Assembly: GCA_021773135.1 (NCBI GenBank)
Contig: JAJFKP010000018.1
Span: 62,001-126,000 of the forward strand
Origin: Woeseiaceae bacterium
GTDB taxonomy: Bacteria; Pseudomonadota; Gammaproteobacteria; Steroidobacterales; Woeseiaceae
Direction of reading: 5' to 3'
DNA: 64,000 nucleotides
Part shown: piece by piece, positions 38,599 to 47,603 of the stretch
How positions within the stretch are numbered: position 1 is the first letter of the stretch
How the letters are laid out: the number at the start of each line of letters is the position of its first letter
Notes under the pieces: generated by a model
Told to the model about the DNA's origin: nothing
Seen by the model: only the letters and a program-made list of their open reading frames with translations
Databases searched by the model: none
Made by a program: the position numbers and the translations under genes

Positions 38599-39156
38599 AT
38601 GAGTGCGCGCTATGTCCTGGCCGTGCTTGTGCTTTCGATTGCCGCTATCGGCAGCTGGTATCTTACGGGCGTCCAGCGGACGCAGGAAGTGACCCAGACC
38701 ATCAGCGATACGGATCTAGGTGGGTTTTACCTGCGCACGGCACGGATACTCGGCACCGACGACAGTGGCCAGCTACTTTATGAGATTGAGGCAGATTTTG
38801 CGCAGCAAACGGAAAACAGTGAGATTGAATTACAGAACGTGCGGATCAAATACACTTCTGCGGCGAACGTGCCGTGGGTGATCAAATCGGATCTCGCAAC
38901 GATTAGTGACAGCATGAGTTTGCTGCGATTAAGTGGCAACGTGCAGGCGATCAGCAATGAAGGATTTTCTGGCCAGGAAACAGAGATTCGCACGCCCATG
39001 CTTGAAATCGACCCTGAGAGTTACCAGGCTGAGACGGACAGTCGCGTGCAGATTCGAATTGGCTCACGCAGCCTGACGGCGACCGGCATGCTAGCATTGC
39101 TGCAGGAAAACCGCCTGAAACTTAAATCCAATGTCAGCGGAAAATTTGTTCCCTGA
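38599..39156 (+). CDS. lptC: LPS transport protein LptC
   Basis: A bitopic inner-membrane component that receives LPS from LptBFG and passes it to LptA. The 185 residues have one N-terminal span (about 5-23) and a periplasmic beta-jellyroll domain beginning GGFYLRTARILGTDDSGQLLYEIEA. Sequence conservation in this family is low, so the call relies on topology, length and the kdsC-lptC-lptA-lptB order. Confidence 0.93.
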   Translation: MSARYVLAVLVLSIAAIGSWYLTGVQRTQEVTQTISDTDLGGFYLRTARILGTDDSGQLLYEIEADFAQQTENSEIELQNVRIKYTSAANVPWVIKSDLATISDSMSLLRLSGNVQAISNEGFSGQETEIRTPMLEIDPESYQAETDSRVQIRIGSRSLTATGMLALLQENRLKLKSNVSGKFVP

Positions 39157-39157
39157 A

Positions 39158-39892
39158 ATGAGCCGATTCATTTTGATTTTGAAACCCATCATGCACCGCT
39201 GTTACCTGACTGCTCGGCAAAACTTAACGGCGCTGCTGTCCCTGTTGCCGCCACTCCTGCTGGCGCAATACGTATTCGCACAAACCGATGAACTGCTGCG
39301 TCTGCCCATGCAACTGGATGCGGACTCGACCGATTACGACGGCAAGAGCTCGATGCTGATGTTTCGTGGTTTGCGTTTATCGCAGGGCACGCTCGGTATT
39401 TCCGCTGAAGAAGGCCGGGCAACGCAAATGGATTTTGAAGACAGCGTTTGGCAATTTAATGGCGGCGTCGTGATCGACGTTGACGGCGGGCACATTGAAA
39501 GCGACTCCGCTGAAATGCAGTTTTCCGGATACCAGCTGCGCCTCGCAACCATCGTCGGTTCGCCTGCCACGTTCCGACTTACCCGGCCAGGCAGCGAGCA
39601 GGACACGTATGCCGAGGCAGGGCGACTGAAATATGATTTCGAGGCGGGCGTCATCGAATTTTCAGACCAGGCAAGAATTACTGAAGGTGGTAATCAGATT
39701 GCCAGTAATTTCCTGGTATACAACATTCGCGAACAACGCATTAATGCCTCGTCGGGCGGTGATGGCGAACCGAAAGTCAGAATCACCTACACGCCAGGCG
39801 AGGTCAGCTCCGACACGCCGGATGAATCAGGTGAAAACCCGGCGCCGCCGAAACCCGACTCTGCTGAGGAAGGCGGAGAAAGCGGCGAATGA
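39158..39892 (+). CDS. lptA: LPS transport protein LptA
   Basis: The periplasmic bridge protein of the Lpt machine. A signal peptide ending near VFAQ is followed by a beta-jellyroll domain with [20 protein letters not shown] and ALMOST-regular strand repeats. It ends in an unusual acidic, proline-rich tail of about 35 residues ([15 protein letters not shown]). Three in-frame ATGs are possible: 39131 inside lptC, 39158 two bases after the lptC stop, and 39191 just before the likely signal peptide. None has a strong ribosome site. I list the middle one. Confidence 0.9.
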   Translation: MSRFILILKPIMHRCYLTARQNLTALLSLLPPLLLAQYVFAQTDELLRLPMQLDADSTDYDGKSSMLMFRGLRLSQGTLGISAEEGRATQMDFEDSVWQFNGGVVIDVDGGHIESDSAEMQFSGYQLRLATIVGSPATFRLTRPGSEQDTYAEAGRLKYDFEAGVIEFSDQARITEGGNQIASNFLVYNIREQRINASSGGDGEPKVRITYTPGEVSSDTPDESGENPAPPKPDSAEEGGESGE

Positions 39893-40614
39893 GTATTCTG
39901 AGTGTTCAGGATATTGCCAAGCGTTACAAATTCCGCGAAGTCGTTAAGGGAATTTCGCTTGAGATAACAAGCGGGGAAGTCGTTGGGCTCCTGGGACCGA
40001 ATGGCGCCGGCAAGACCACCGCCTTTTATATGATTGTAGGCCTGATCGCGTCAGATCGCGGCCAGATACTGCTCGATGGACAGGACCTGACCGCCCTGCC
40101 AATGCACAAGAGAGCGTCGCTGGGGCTGGGTTACCTGCCGCAGGAAGCCTCCATATTCAGGAAACTGACCGTCGAGCAAAACATTCTCGCTATTCTCGAA
40201 AATCGCAGGGAACTGGATCGGGCCGGTCGTGAAATGGAGCTCGATAAGCTGCTGGACGAACTGCATGTTGGCCACGTGCGTACCAGCCTCGGCATTAGCT
40301 TGTCCGGAGGCGAGAGAAGACGCGTCGAAATCGCGCGTGCGCTTGCGGCGAACCCGCGCTTCGTGTTGCTGGACGAACCGTTTGCCGGTGTCGATCCAAT
40401 ATCCGTGCTGGATATCCAGCGCATTATCAGGCACCTGTCGGACCGCGAGATCGGCGTTCTAATTACTGACCATAATGTGCGGGAAACACTCGGAATCTGC
40501 TCGCGAGCCTATATACTGAGTGACGGTAGCCTGATCGCATCGGGTTCTCCGGATGACATACTGGAAAATCAGCATGTTCGGGAAGTGTATCTCGGACAGG
40601 AGTTCAAACTCTGA
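39889..40614 (+). CDS. lptB: LPS export ABC transporter ATPase LptB
   Basis: The cytoplasmic ATPase that drives LPS extraction with LptF and LptG, whose genes are not in this window. The 241 residues have Walker [10 protein letters not shown] (36-44), the Q-loop [12 protein letters not shown], signature LSGGERRR, Walker [13 protein letters not shown] and the switch histidine in ITDHNVRET. It overlaps the lptA stop by four bases (ATGA). Confidence 0.98.
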   Translation: MSILSVQDIAKRYKFREVVKGISLEITSGEVVGLLGPNGAGKTTAFYMIVGLIASDRGQILLDGQDLTALPMHKRASLGLGYLPQEASIFRKLTVEQNILAILENRRELDRAGREMELDKLLDELHVGHVRTSLGISLSGGERRRVEIARALAANPRFVLLDEPFAGVDPISVLDIQRIIRHLSDREIGVLITDHNVRETLGICSRAYILSDGSLIASGSPDDILENQHVREVYLGQEFKL

Positions 40615-40696
40615 GTCACTATTGCGCAATTAAACGAGCAAGGGCAGTCGTCATGTTTGGCATCAACCCAATGACGGCATCGAAAATTATCTGGCA

Positions 40697-42091
40697 ATGC
40701 TGAAACCGACGCTGCAATTAAAACTCGGCCAGTCGCTAACAATGACGCCGCAGTTACAGCAAGCCATTCGCCTGCTGCAGTTACCCGTGCTTGATTTGAG
40801 TGCGCAGATCCAGGAAGCGCTCGAAGAAAATATCATGCTGGAAATGGAGGACCTCCCCGATGTCCCCAAAACTTCGGCAGAGACCACTGCGGAAATAGAG
40901 ACAATTCGCGCCGAAGACAGCTGGCAGTCAAGTTCGATGGAGCGCATACAGGACGGGGGCTGGAATGGTGAAGGTCGGCCTATTAGTGAATTTGCCGATG
41001 AATCGGGTCAGTCATTGCGTGAACATCTGCTATGGCAGTTGGAACTGGAGGATTTTTCGCCGCGAGAGGCGTTGATCGGCGAAGCGCTGATTGATTCGAT
41101 CAACGACGACGGATATCTGACTGCCGACCCCGAGGAAATTACTGATTCCATAGCCGCCGAAACCGGCGTTACCATTGATGAAATCGAGGAGGCTCTGCGC
41201 AAGGTGCAGCGCCTTGACCCGGTTGGCGTAGGCGCGCGCTCTTTATCCGAGTGTATCGTGCTGCAGCTGCAACAACTGGCGGCTGCGACGCCTGAACGCG
41301 ACCTGGCAATTGCAATGGCCACTGAACACCTGCCGCAGATTGCCGCAAAAGAATACGGAGAGATCCGACGATCTCTGCGCACATCGGAGGAAGCATTTGA
41401 AGTTGCGCTTGCGCTGGTCAAGAGCTGCAATCCCAAGCCAGGTCTGGCGGTCAGCCCTGCGTCCGCTGAATACGTTATACCCGACGTCTTTGTGCGCAAG
41501 ATTGACGGCCGTTGGCAGGTTGAAGTGAGCGCATCCGGAATACCCCGCCTGTCGGTGAATCAGCAGTACGCGAAACTGCTGCGTGGCAGCGGTGATCACG
41601 CTGTGTTGCGTACGCAGCTGCAGGAGGCACGATGGCTGGTGCGCAGCCTGGAGATTCGAAACGAAACGCTGATGAAAGTGGCAACCTGTATTGTCACTCG
41701 GCAGCGCGAATTTCTGGAACAGGGTGATGAGGCGATGAAACCGCTGGTGTTGCGCGATGTCGCCGAGAGCATAGGCATGCATGAATCCACGATCTCACGT
41801 GTGACGACGAACAAATATATGCACACGCCGCGTGGCGTATTTGAATTCAAATATTTCTTTTCGAGCCACCTCGCCACTGTTGGTGGAGAGGACCAGTCTT
41901 CAACGTCGGTGCGCGCCAAGATTCGCAAGCTGATTGGTGCGGAAAACCCCGCCAAGCCGTTGAGTGACAACAAGATTGCAAGCCTGCTCGCCGACGAAGG
42001 CATTACTGTCGCGCGCCGCACCGTAGCGAAATATCGGGAAGCGATGAAAATCCAGTCATCAAGCGATCGCAAAGTACGCAAGCCAAAATAG
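40697..42091 (+). CDS. rpoN: RNA polymerase sigma-54 factor
   Basis: An alternative sigma factor that needs enhancer-binding activators and recognises -24/-12 promoters. The 464 residues have the glutamine/leucine-rich region I (LGQSLTMTPQLQQAIRLLQLP), an acidic region II (about 50-110), the core-binding domain, a helix-turn-helix (ESTISRVTTNKYMHTPRGVFEFKYFF) and the RpoN box ARRTVAKYRE near 445-454. It follows lptB by 82 bases, in the conserved lptB-rpoN-hpf-ptsN order. Confidence 0.98.
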   Translation: MLKPTLQLKLGQSLTMTPQLQQAIRLLQLPVLDLSAQIQEALEENIMLEMEDLPDVPKTSAETTAEIETIRAEDSWQSSSMERIQDGGWNGEGRPISEFADESGQSLREHLLWQLELEDFSPREALIGEALIDSINDDGYLTADPEEITDSIAAETGVTIDEIEEALRKVQRLDPVGVGARSLSECIVLQLQQLAAATPERDLAIAMATEHLPQIAAKEYGEIRRSLRTSEEAFEVALALVKSCNPKPGLAVSPASAEYVIPDVFVRKIDGRWQVEVSASGIPRLSVNQQYAKLLRGSGDHAVLRTQLQEARWLVRSLEIRNETLMKVATCIVTRQREFLEQGDEAMKPLVLRDVAESIGMHESTISRVTTNKYMHTPRGVFEFKYFFSSHLATVGGEDQSSTSVRAKIRKLIGAENPAKPLSDNKIASLLADEGITVARRTVAKYREAMKIQSSSDRKVRKPK

Positions 42092-42222
42092 ATGACGGAA
42101 ACGGTTGGAATATTCAGGAGGAACACAAGATACTTTAATACTGGCGCTGGATACCAGGGACACCCCGGAAAGCAGCATGTTCGACTGGTACCAGCCGATA
42201 GGAACCAACGCAGGAGAAAATT

Positions 42223-42543
42223 ATGCAACTAGACATAACGGGACATCACGTCGAAGTAACTGATCCGTTGAAAGAATATGTAGCGAGTAAATTGCAGAAG
42301 ACACAGCGACATTTCGACCTGGTAACCGACATGCATTGTATTTTGACTGTGGAAAAATTACGGCATAAAGCCGAAGCGACGGTCAGCGTCAATGGTGCAA
42401 AAATATACGCAGATGCAACCGAATCCGACATGTACGCTGCCATCGACAGTCTGGCAGACAAACTTGAACGCAGGGTCCGCAAACACAAGGAAAAACTGGT
42501 CGATCACCACGCCAGGGATTCAATGAAGAGAAAGATTGTCTGA
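42223..42543 (+). CDS. hpf: Ribosome hibernation promoting factor (short form)
   Basis: A 106-residue protein of the HPF/YfiA family that binds the decoding centre of idle ribosomes and favours 100S dimers. It has the family start MQLDITGHHVEVTDPLKEYV and the basic helix SLADKLERRVRKHKEKLVDHH. It lacks the long C-terminal domain, so it is the short form found with RMF or YfiA systems. AGGAG lies six bases before the ATG. The 131-base leader after rpoN contains two CTGG-TACCAG palindromes. Confidence 0.95.
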   Translation: MQLDITGHHVEVTDPLKEYVASKLQKTQRHFDLVTDMHCILTVEKLRHKAEATVSVNGAKIYADATESDMYAAIDSLADKLERRVRKHKEKLVDHHARDSMKRKIV

Positions 42544-42615
42544 ATAGTTGCACTCCGGATCGGCGAGGAGTATTTTCGCGCCGATCCGGCGGCCAACAAA
42601 ACAACAATAACAGCC

Positions 42616-43107
42616 ATGAACCTAGAAGATCTCGTCAAGCCTGACAGCGTGCTTTGTAACGTTTCCGCCCGCAGCAAGAAGCACTGCCTGGAAATACTCA
42701 GTGAGCTTCTGACGCGCTCGAATCCGGACATCGCCAATGAAGAAGTATTCGCAAGACTCATCGAACGAGAGCGATTGGGGTGTACCGGTCTGGACCGTGG
42801 CGTGGCATTTCCGCGTTGTCGCGTCAGTGGACTTCGGCATAGCTGCGCGGCATTGATGAAGCTCGCTGAGCCGGTCGATTTTGACACGATCAACGGCGAA
42901 TCTGTGGATCTGGTGTTCGGACTCATGGTGCCGGAAGATCTGAGCGACCAGGACTGCGCCGACATTAAAGAATTGACGCAATTATTCCGCGACCCGACCC
43001 TGTGTACTCGATTGCGATCTGCAACCAGTAGTAAAGAACTTAGTGATGCGCTGCTGGCCGGCCGGGTCGAACCGGTACCAAAAATACAAAGTGCACAGGT
43101 TCAATAG
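42616..43107 (+). CDS. ptsN: EIIA-Ntr-like protein PtsN, phosphorylation-site His replaced
   Basis: The gene has the position and length (163 residues) of PtsN, the EIIA component of the nitrogen-related phosphotransferase system that regulates potassium transport and stress responses. The fold motifs are intact: SKKHCLEILSELL, ERERLGCTGLDRGVAFP, DLVFGLMVPED and the C-terminal helix. But the phosphorylated histidine that normally follows this proline (PHGKL or PHARL, E. coli H73) is R67 here, in FPRCRV. The CGT codon at 42814-42816 is one base from CAT. The protein should be locked in the unphosphorylated state. No NPr gene follows rapZ. Confidence 0.93.
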   Translation: MNLEDLVKPDSVLCNVSARSKKHCLEILSELLTRSNPDIANEEVFARLIERERLGCTGLDRGVAFPRCRVSGLRHSCAALMKLAEPVDFDTINGESVDLVFGLMVPEDLSDQDCADIKELTQLFRDPTLCTRLRSATSSKELSDALLAGRVEPVPKIQSAQVQ

Positions 43108-43120
43108 AGGTAATTCAGCT

Positions 43121-44011
43121 ATGGCCACCGACAATCGCCTGATTATCGTCAGCGGGCTGTCAGGTTCCGGCAAGAGCATAGCGTTGCACGCGTTGGAAGA
43201 CCTTGGCTACTACTGCATCGATAACATGCCGGCCGCACTGCTTTCGTCACTGATTGAGGAAGTCACAAAACCTGGCGAAAGCGCGGCGCACAGAATCGCA
43301 GTTGGCGTAGACGCGCGCAATCGCCGCGAAAACCTGGTCGCGCTTCCCGAAAAAATTGACGCGCTTCAGGCGTCGGGATTACAAACAGACTTGCTGTTTT
43401 TGCAAGCAAGCGATGACGTACTTCTCAAGCGCTATGGCGAAACCCGACGCCGCCATCCGCTGGCCAGCGGCGATGACGATTTGCGCGCCGCAATTGAACG
43501 CGAACGCGACTTGCTGGGGCCCGTTATCAATGCCGCGGATCTGGTCATTGACACCTCCCGTTCCAGCATCTATGAGCTGGCCGACGCCATTAGAGACCGT
43601 GTGGATCGCCGTGAATCGCGTTCTCTGTCGATACTGCTGCAATCCTTCGGTTTCAAGCACGGCATACCCGCAGACGCCGATTTCGTGTTCGACCTCCGCT
43701 GCCTGCCAAATCCCTACTGGCGTGCCGGGCTCCGCAGCCTGAACGGTCTCGACCAGAAAGTGGGAGAATTCCTTGACGCTCAGGATGCCTTTGTCAACAT
43801 GTACGGTGATATCCTGCGTTTCCTGCAAACCTGGATTCCGGAATACATAAAGGTCAATCGCAGCTATCTCACCGTTGCGCTGGGCTGTACCGGCGGTCAA
43901 CACCGCTCGGTCTATATGACCAGAAAGCTGGCCGAAGCGCTGAGTCAATCTCATGACAAGATTCATACACGGCACAATGAACTAACCAGCCATTCCGCAA
44001 ATTCTTCCTGA
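43121..44011 (+). CDS. rapZ: RNase adapter / nucleotide-binding protein RapZ
   Basis: In E. coli RapZ binds the small RNA GlmZ and guides RNase E, thereby controlling glucosamine-6-phosphate synthase and envelope precursor supply. The 296 residues have Walker A GLSGSGKS near 13-20, a central QASDDVLLKRYGETRRRHPL segment, and the conserved C-terminal domain FDLRCLPNPYW and VALGCTGGQHRSVYM. I place the start at the ATG at 43121, 13 bases after ptsN, with GAGG upstream. Earlier in-frame ATGs lie within ptsN. Confidence 0.95.
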   Translation: MATDNRLIIVSGLSGSGKSIALHALEDLGYYCIDNMPAALLSSLIEEVTKPGESAAHRIAVGVDARNRRENLVALPEKIDALQASGLQTDLLFLQASDDVLLKRYGETRRRHPLASGDDDLRAAIERERDLLGPVINAADLVIDTSRSSIYELADAIRDRVDRRESRSLSILLQSFGFKHGIPADADFVFDLRCLPNPYWRAGLRSLNGLDQKVGEFLDAQDAFVNMYGDILRFLQTWIPEYIKVNRSYLTVALGCTGGQHRSVYMTRKLAEALSQSHDKIHTRHNELTSHSANSS

Positions 44012-44108
44012 AACTCCGAGCCAAGATAGCTACACTCTTGCACGACTTTTGATCGCGCAGAGTCGCGTATTGCAATGCCGTTGCACTCACTGACCGGAGA
44101 CCACACTC

Positions 44109-45458
44109 ATGGAGGCGAGAGAGCACACTCTGGCTAATCTGTCGCTGCTACGCGAGCGGCTTGGCGCGGGCAGACTGCGCTCTGCGAAGATGCTGGTCGG
44201 CAGCTTGCATCCGTCCGAAATAGCGCGCCTGCTTGAATCATTGCCGCTCGCAGAGCGTGCCGTCCTGTGGGAAATGATTGCGACGGACAGCGAGGGAGAT
44301 GTCCTCGTAGAACTGGCCGATGAGGTGCGAGATGGCCTGATCGAAAGCATGCAGACGGAAGAAATCGTCGCGGCGCTCGATGGTATGGAGCCTGACGATC
44401 TTGCCGATGTCGTTGCAGATCTCCCGGAAGCGCTGACCCGGGAAGTCCTGCGCTCTTTGGGCGAGCAGGAACGCAAACGCCTGGATACGGTGCTGTCTTA
44501 TGACGAGGACAGCGCCGGCGGCCTCATGAACCTTGATGTCATCACGGTGCGTCCGGATGTCACGATTGAGGTGGTATTACGCTATCTGCGACTGCGCGGG
44601 GATATCCCGGACGGCACTGACACCGTTTACGTCGTTAATCGCGACAACGAATATTTCGGCTCCGTATTTCTGTCGCGCCTGATAACGCTCGACCCGAATC
44701 AATCGGTCGCCGAAATTTTGTCACCAGATATACAGCCTATACCCGCGGACACACCGTCCGAGGAAGTGGTTTGGGAATTCGAGAATCGGGACCTGCTGTC
44801 AGCACCCGTCGTCGACGATCGAAATCGCCTCGTAGGCCGCATAACGATCGACGACATCGTCGACATCATTCGCGACGAGGCGGAACATTCGCTGATGAGT
44901 GCCGCCGGACTCGACGAAGAGGACGACATGTTCGCACCTGTCGTGCGCAGCGCACAACGGCGGGCTTTATGGCTGGGCATCAACCTGGCAACGGCATTTC
45001 TGGCCGCCTCCGTCGTCGATATTTTCCAGACGACGCTGGACAAGGTGGTGCTGCTTGCAGTGCTGATGCCCGTGGTTCCCAGTATGGGCGGCGTCGCAGG
45101 CAGCCAGTCGCTGGTCGTCATAACGCGTGCTCTCGCACTTGGCCAGATAGACCGTAATAACGCCAAAAGAATTCTGCGCAAGGAGTTCCTGGTCGGGATG
45201 CTCAACGGCCTCGGGTGGTCTGTTGTCGTGGCGCTGGCAACCTACCTCTGGTTTGGCGATTGGCGCATTGGCGCTGTCATTGCCGGTGCAATGGCCGTAA
45301 ACATGGCAGTGGCGGCTCTGGCCGGCTTCGCTATCCCGCTGCTCTTGAGGCGCATGCGTATCGATCCGGCATTGGCGGGCGGCGTCGTGCTGACGACGAT
45401 TACGGATGTTGTCGGGTACATGGCTTTTTTGGGATTGGGTGCCACGTTCTTGCTTTGA
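44109..45458 (+). CDS. mgtE: Magnesium transporter MgtE
   Basis: A magnesium channel of the inner membrane that closes when cytoplasmic magnesium binds its sensor domains. The 449 residues comprise the N-terminal helical superhelix (about 15-120), two CBS domains (about 130-255), and a pore domain of five spans (about 280-449). The pore has LMPVVPSMGGVAGSQSL and the selectivity region around AGGVVLTTITDVVGYMAFLG. It occupies the place after rapZ where npr is found in many relatives. It begins 97 bases after the rapZ stop. Confidence 0.96.
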   Translation: MEAREHTLANLSLLRERLGAGRLRSAKMLVGSLHPSEIARLLESLPLAERAVLWEMIATDSEGDVLVELADEVRDGLIESMQTEEIVAALDGMEPDDLADVVADLPEALTREVLRSLGEQERKRLDTVLSYDEDSAGGLMNLDVITVRPDVTIEVVLRYLRLRGDIPDGTDTVYVVNRDNEYFGSVFLSRLITLDPNQSVAEILSPDIQPIPADTPSEEVVWEFENRDLLSAPVVDDRNRLVGRITIDDIVDIIRDEAEHSLMSAAGLDEEDDMFAPVVRSAQRRALWLGINLATAFLAASVVDIFQTTLDKVVLLAVLMPVVPSMGGVAGSQSLVVITRALALGQIDRNNAKRILRKEFLVGMLNGLGWSVVVALATYLWFGDWRIGAVIAGAMAVNMAVAALAGFAIPLLLRRMRIDPALAGGVVLTTITDVVGYMAFLGLGATFLL

Positions 45459-45703
45459 ATCATTTGTTTTACGTTAGAGTCGGCGACAGTACGTCTGGAG
45501 TTACCCACTCAGGATCACAAATTTTTGGGCAACGAATTTAAACACACATGTGTTCTTGCGAAGCTAAGGGCGCGACAAGTGGCAATCGCGATCGATTTGC
45601 ATCAATCAATTCTCAGCCCTTGGCACTGCGGGCGAACTGGATGCCGCAACATGGGGCGGGAACCAGCGACTGACGAGGAAATGATCTGCCCGGGCTTATT
45701 GTC

Positions 45704-46921
45704 CTACTTGTGCTCGAGTCCCCGCAGGTCCTCGCTGACCCAACTGGGCGCAAACAATCTCGGCACTTCCTGACCAGTGATAAACCGGGTTAACTGCTCC
45801 TTGACCTGCAATGCGTCGTTGTAACCCAACTTGATCAACTCACGCGTATAGGCTTGTTCGAACAGGAGGAAACTCAAAAGCCGACCTTCGTTCGCATTGC
45901 GCCCGGCAACGCCGCGGAGCAGTGCTCTTACGGGTCGTGGCATTTCTTCACGACAATCAACCGCAATTTCCCGCAAATCGCGGCTGGGCAGGACGACCAT
46001 CGTGTCAATCGGTCTCACTTTCGGAAACAACCCCGTATTCTGATCGTACACCGCTGAATCGATCAGTAGATTCATCCTGGTCATCCGCTCAAGGTCCGAA
46101 TAGAGACCATCCATAAAAAGCGTATCGAGCATGTAACCGGCTATGTGCGCGAAACTCGGATAAGGCTGAGGTGTGCTGGTATCTGTATCTTCGCCAGCCT
46201 TCTCATCGCGCACGCCAATGACCAGAATTCGATCGGCGCCCAGGTGAATTGCAGGACTTAGCGGTGTCGCCTGGCGCATGGCGCCGTCACCGAAAAATTC
46301 GCCATGCAGCATGACCGGTTCGAAAATCATCGGCACGGCAATGCTGGCCATTAGATGATCCAGATGGATTTCCTCACGAATTCCCTGGCGTCGGGTCCTG
46401 GACCAGGCTTGGCAATCCGGCGCCGCCTGAAAGAAAGACTTGGACTTTGCGGATCGGTAACCCGCTGCCGTAATGGCGACCGCATGCAGATGTCCTCTGT
46501 CGATCGATTCCTGGATTCTTGGAAAATGAATGTTGTGACTAAGCAATTCCCGCAGCGGCGCGTTGTCCAGTAATGATTTGGGCATATCGACAAGCGTGCC
46601 GCCAGTAACGATCGCACCCAGCCATCGCAGGCTGCTTTTTAACATTGTCAGGCTGTCAGAACGGAATACCTGGTCGCTGTGAAAATGTGCCCAGACGCGC
46701 TCCAGCTCAGTGACCGCCACCCGGAAACGTCGCGCTTTGCTCGCCAACACGACCGAGTTAATGGCGCCCGCAGATGTCCCACTTATAATGGGGAACGGGT
46801 TCTCACATCCGTGCGGACACATTTCAGCGATAGCCCGAAGTACGCCGACCTGGAATGCCCCGCGAGCGCCGCCGCCGGGCAGAACCAGCGCTGACCTTAT
46901 GTTTTCCGGGTGAATTTTCAT
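45704..46921 (-). CDS. Patatin-like phospholipase / RssA-like hydrolase
   Basis: A patatin-fold serine hydrolase of 405 residues. The oxyanion loop GGGARG is at 16-21, the nucleophile S50 is in GTSAG (48-52), and the catalytic Asp is in the DGA of EFFGDGAMRQATPL near residue 210. The patatin domain covers about 10-290. The remaining C-terminus is not recognised. No signal peptide is seen, so it probably acts at the cytoplasmic side on membrane lipids. It is convergent with mgtE across 245 bases that hold no gene. Confidence 0.9.
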   Translation of the reverse strand: MKIHPENIRSALVLPGGGARGAFQVGVLRAIAEMCPHGCENPFPIISGTSAGAINSVVLASKARRFRVAVTELERVWAHFHSDQVFRSDSLTMLKSSLRWLGAIVTGGTLVDMPKSLLDNAPLRELLSHNIHFPRIQESIDRGHLHAVAITAAGYRSAKSKSFFQAAPDCQAWSRTRRQGIREEIHLDHLMASIAVPMIFEPVMLHGEFFGDGAMRQATPLSPAIHLGADRILVIGVRDEKAGEDTDTSTPQPYPSFAHIAGYMLDTLFMDGLYSDLERMTRMNLLIDSAVYDQNTGLFPKVRPIDTMVVLPSRDLREIAVDCREEMPRPVRALLRGVAGRNANEGRLLSFLLFEQAYTRELIKLGYNDALQVKEQLTRFITGQEVPRLFAPSWVSEDLRGLEHK

Positions 46922-47023
46922 AACTAAGGCGTATTATAGTCCGAGTGGAACCACTGCCAATTGCGGTTGTCCGAATTACACGAATTGGTCACAACTGAAA
47001 GGTGGTCAATTGAGGGTTGCGTC

Positions 47024-47554
47024 GTGAAAAAATTAATCAGCCTGTTATGCATGGCGCCTGTATTGCTTTTTGGCAGCACGCTCTCCCTGGCGGAGCAGGT
47101 GTCCGCTGGAGATGCTGCGCCGGATTTCGAACTCGTCGACCAGAACGGAACCATGCACTCGATAGAAGATTATCGTGGCAAATGGGTTGCGCTTTACTTC
47201 TATCCGAAAGATAACACGCCAGGCTGCACTACCGAGGCATGCGAATTTCGGGACAATATTTTCGCGTTCAAGCGTGCCAACTGCGAAATCCTTGGCGTAA
47301 GCCTGGACGACGCCGAGTCACATAAAGGCTTCGCCGAAAAACACGGACTGCCGTTTCCATTGCTGGCCGACACCGAAGGTACGACAGCTGACGCGTACGG
47401 CGTGAAATCAAAAATTTTTGGTATGACATTAGCGAAGCGCCAGACGTTCCTTATCGATCCAGATGGCAATATCGCCAGGCATTACGAGAAAGTTGACCCG
47501 GAATCACACACGGTGGAACTACTGGCAGACCTTGCCGCGCTCCAGTCAAACTAG
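47024..47554 (+). CDS. Exported thiol peroxidase, Bcp/PrxQ type
   Basis: A peroxiredoxin of 176 residues that reduces hydroperoxides. The peroxidatic cysteine is C68 in YPKDNTPGCTTEAC and the probable resolving cysteine is C73, the five-residue spacing of the PrxQ group. Unlike cytosolic Bcp it has a clear signal peptide (MKKLISLLCMAPVLLFGSTLSLA), so it should act in the periplasm. The start is GTG at 47024 with GAGG upstream. A longer frame from 46961 would bury the signal peptide. Confidence 0.9.
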   Translation: MKKLISLLCMAPVLLFGSTLSLAEQVSAGDAAPDFELVDQNGTMHSIEDYRGKWVALYFYPKDNTPGCTTEACEFRDNIFAFKRANCEILGVSLDDAESHKGFAEKHGLPFPLLADTEGTTADAYGVKSKIFGMTLAKRQTFLIDPDGNIARHYEKVDPESHTVELLADLAALQSN

Positions 47555-47603
47555 ATCCAATCACTACAGAGCAGCGGGGCACGATTGCACATTGCTAGTC
47601 GAT

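Noticed and set aside
42139-42200. Sigma-54 promoter in front of hpf
   Set aside because: TGGCGC followed by the needed GC/TTGC -12 element at the fixed spacing was not found.
45459-45703. Small gene between mgtE and the patatin gene
   Set aside because: The short frames here have no ribosome site or recognisable sequence. An AACACA-CA-TGTGTT palindrome near 45540 is too weak to call a terminator.
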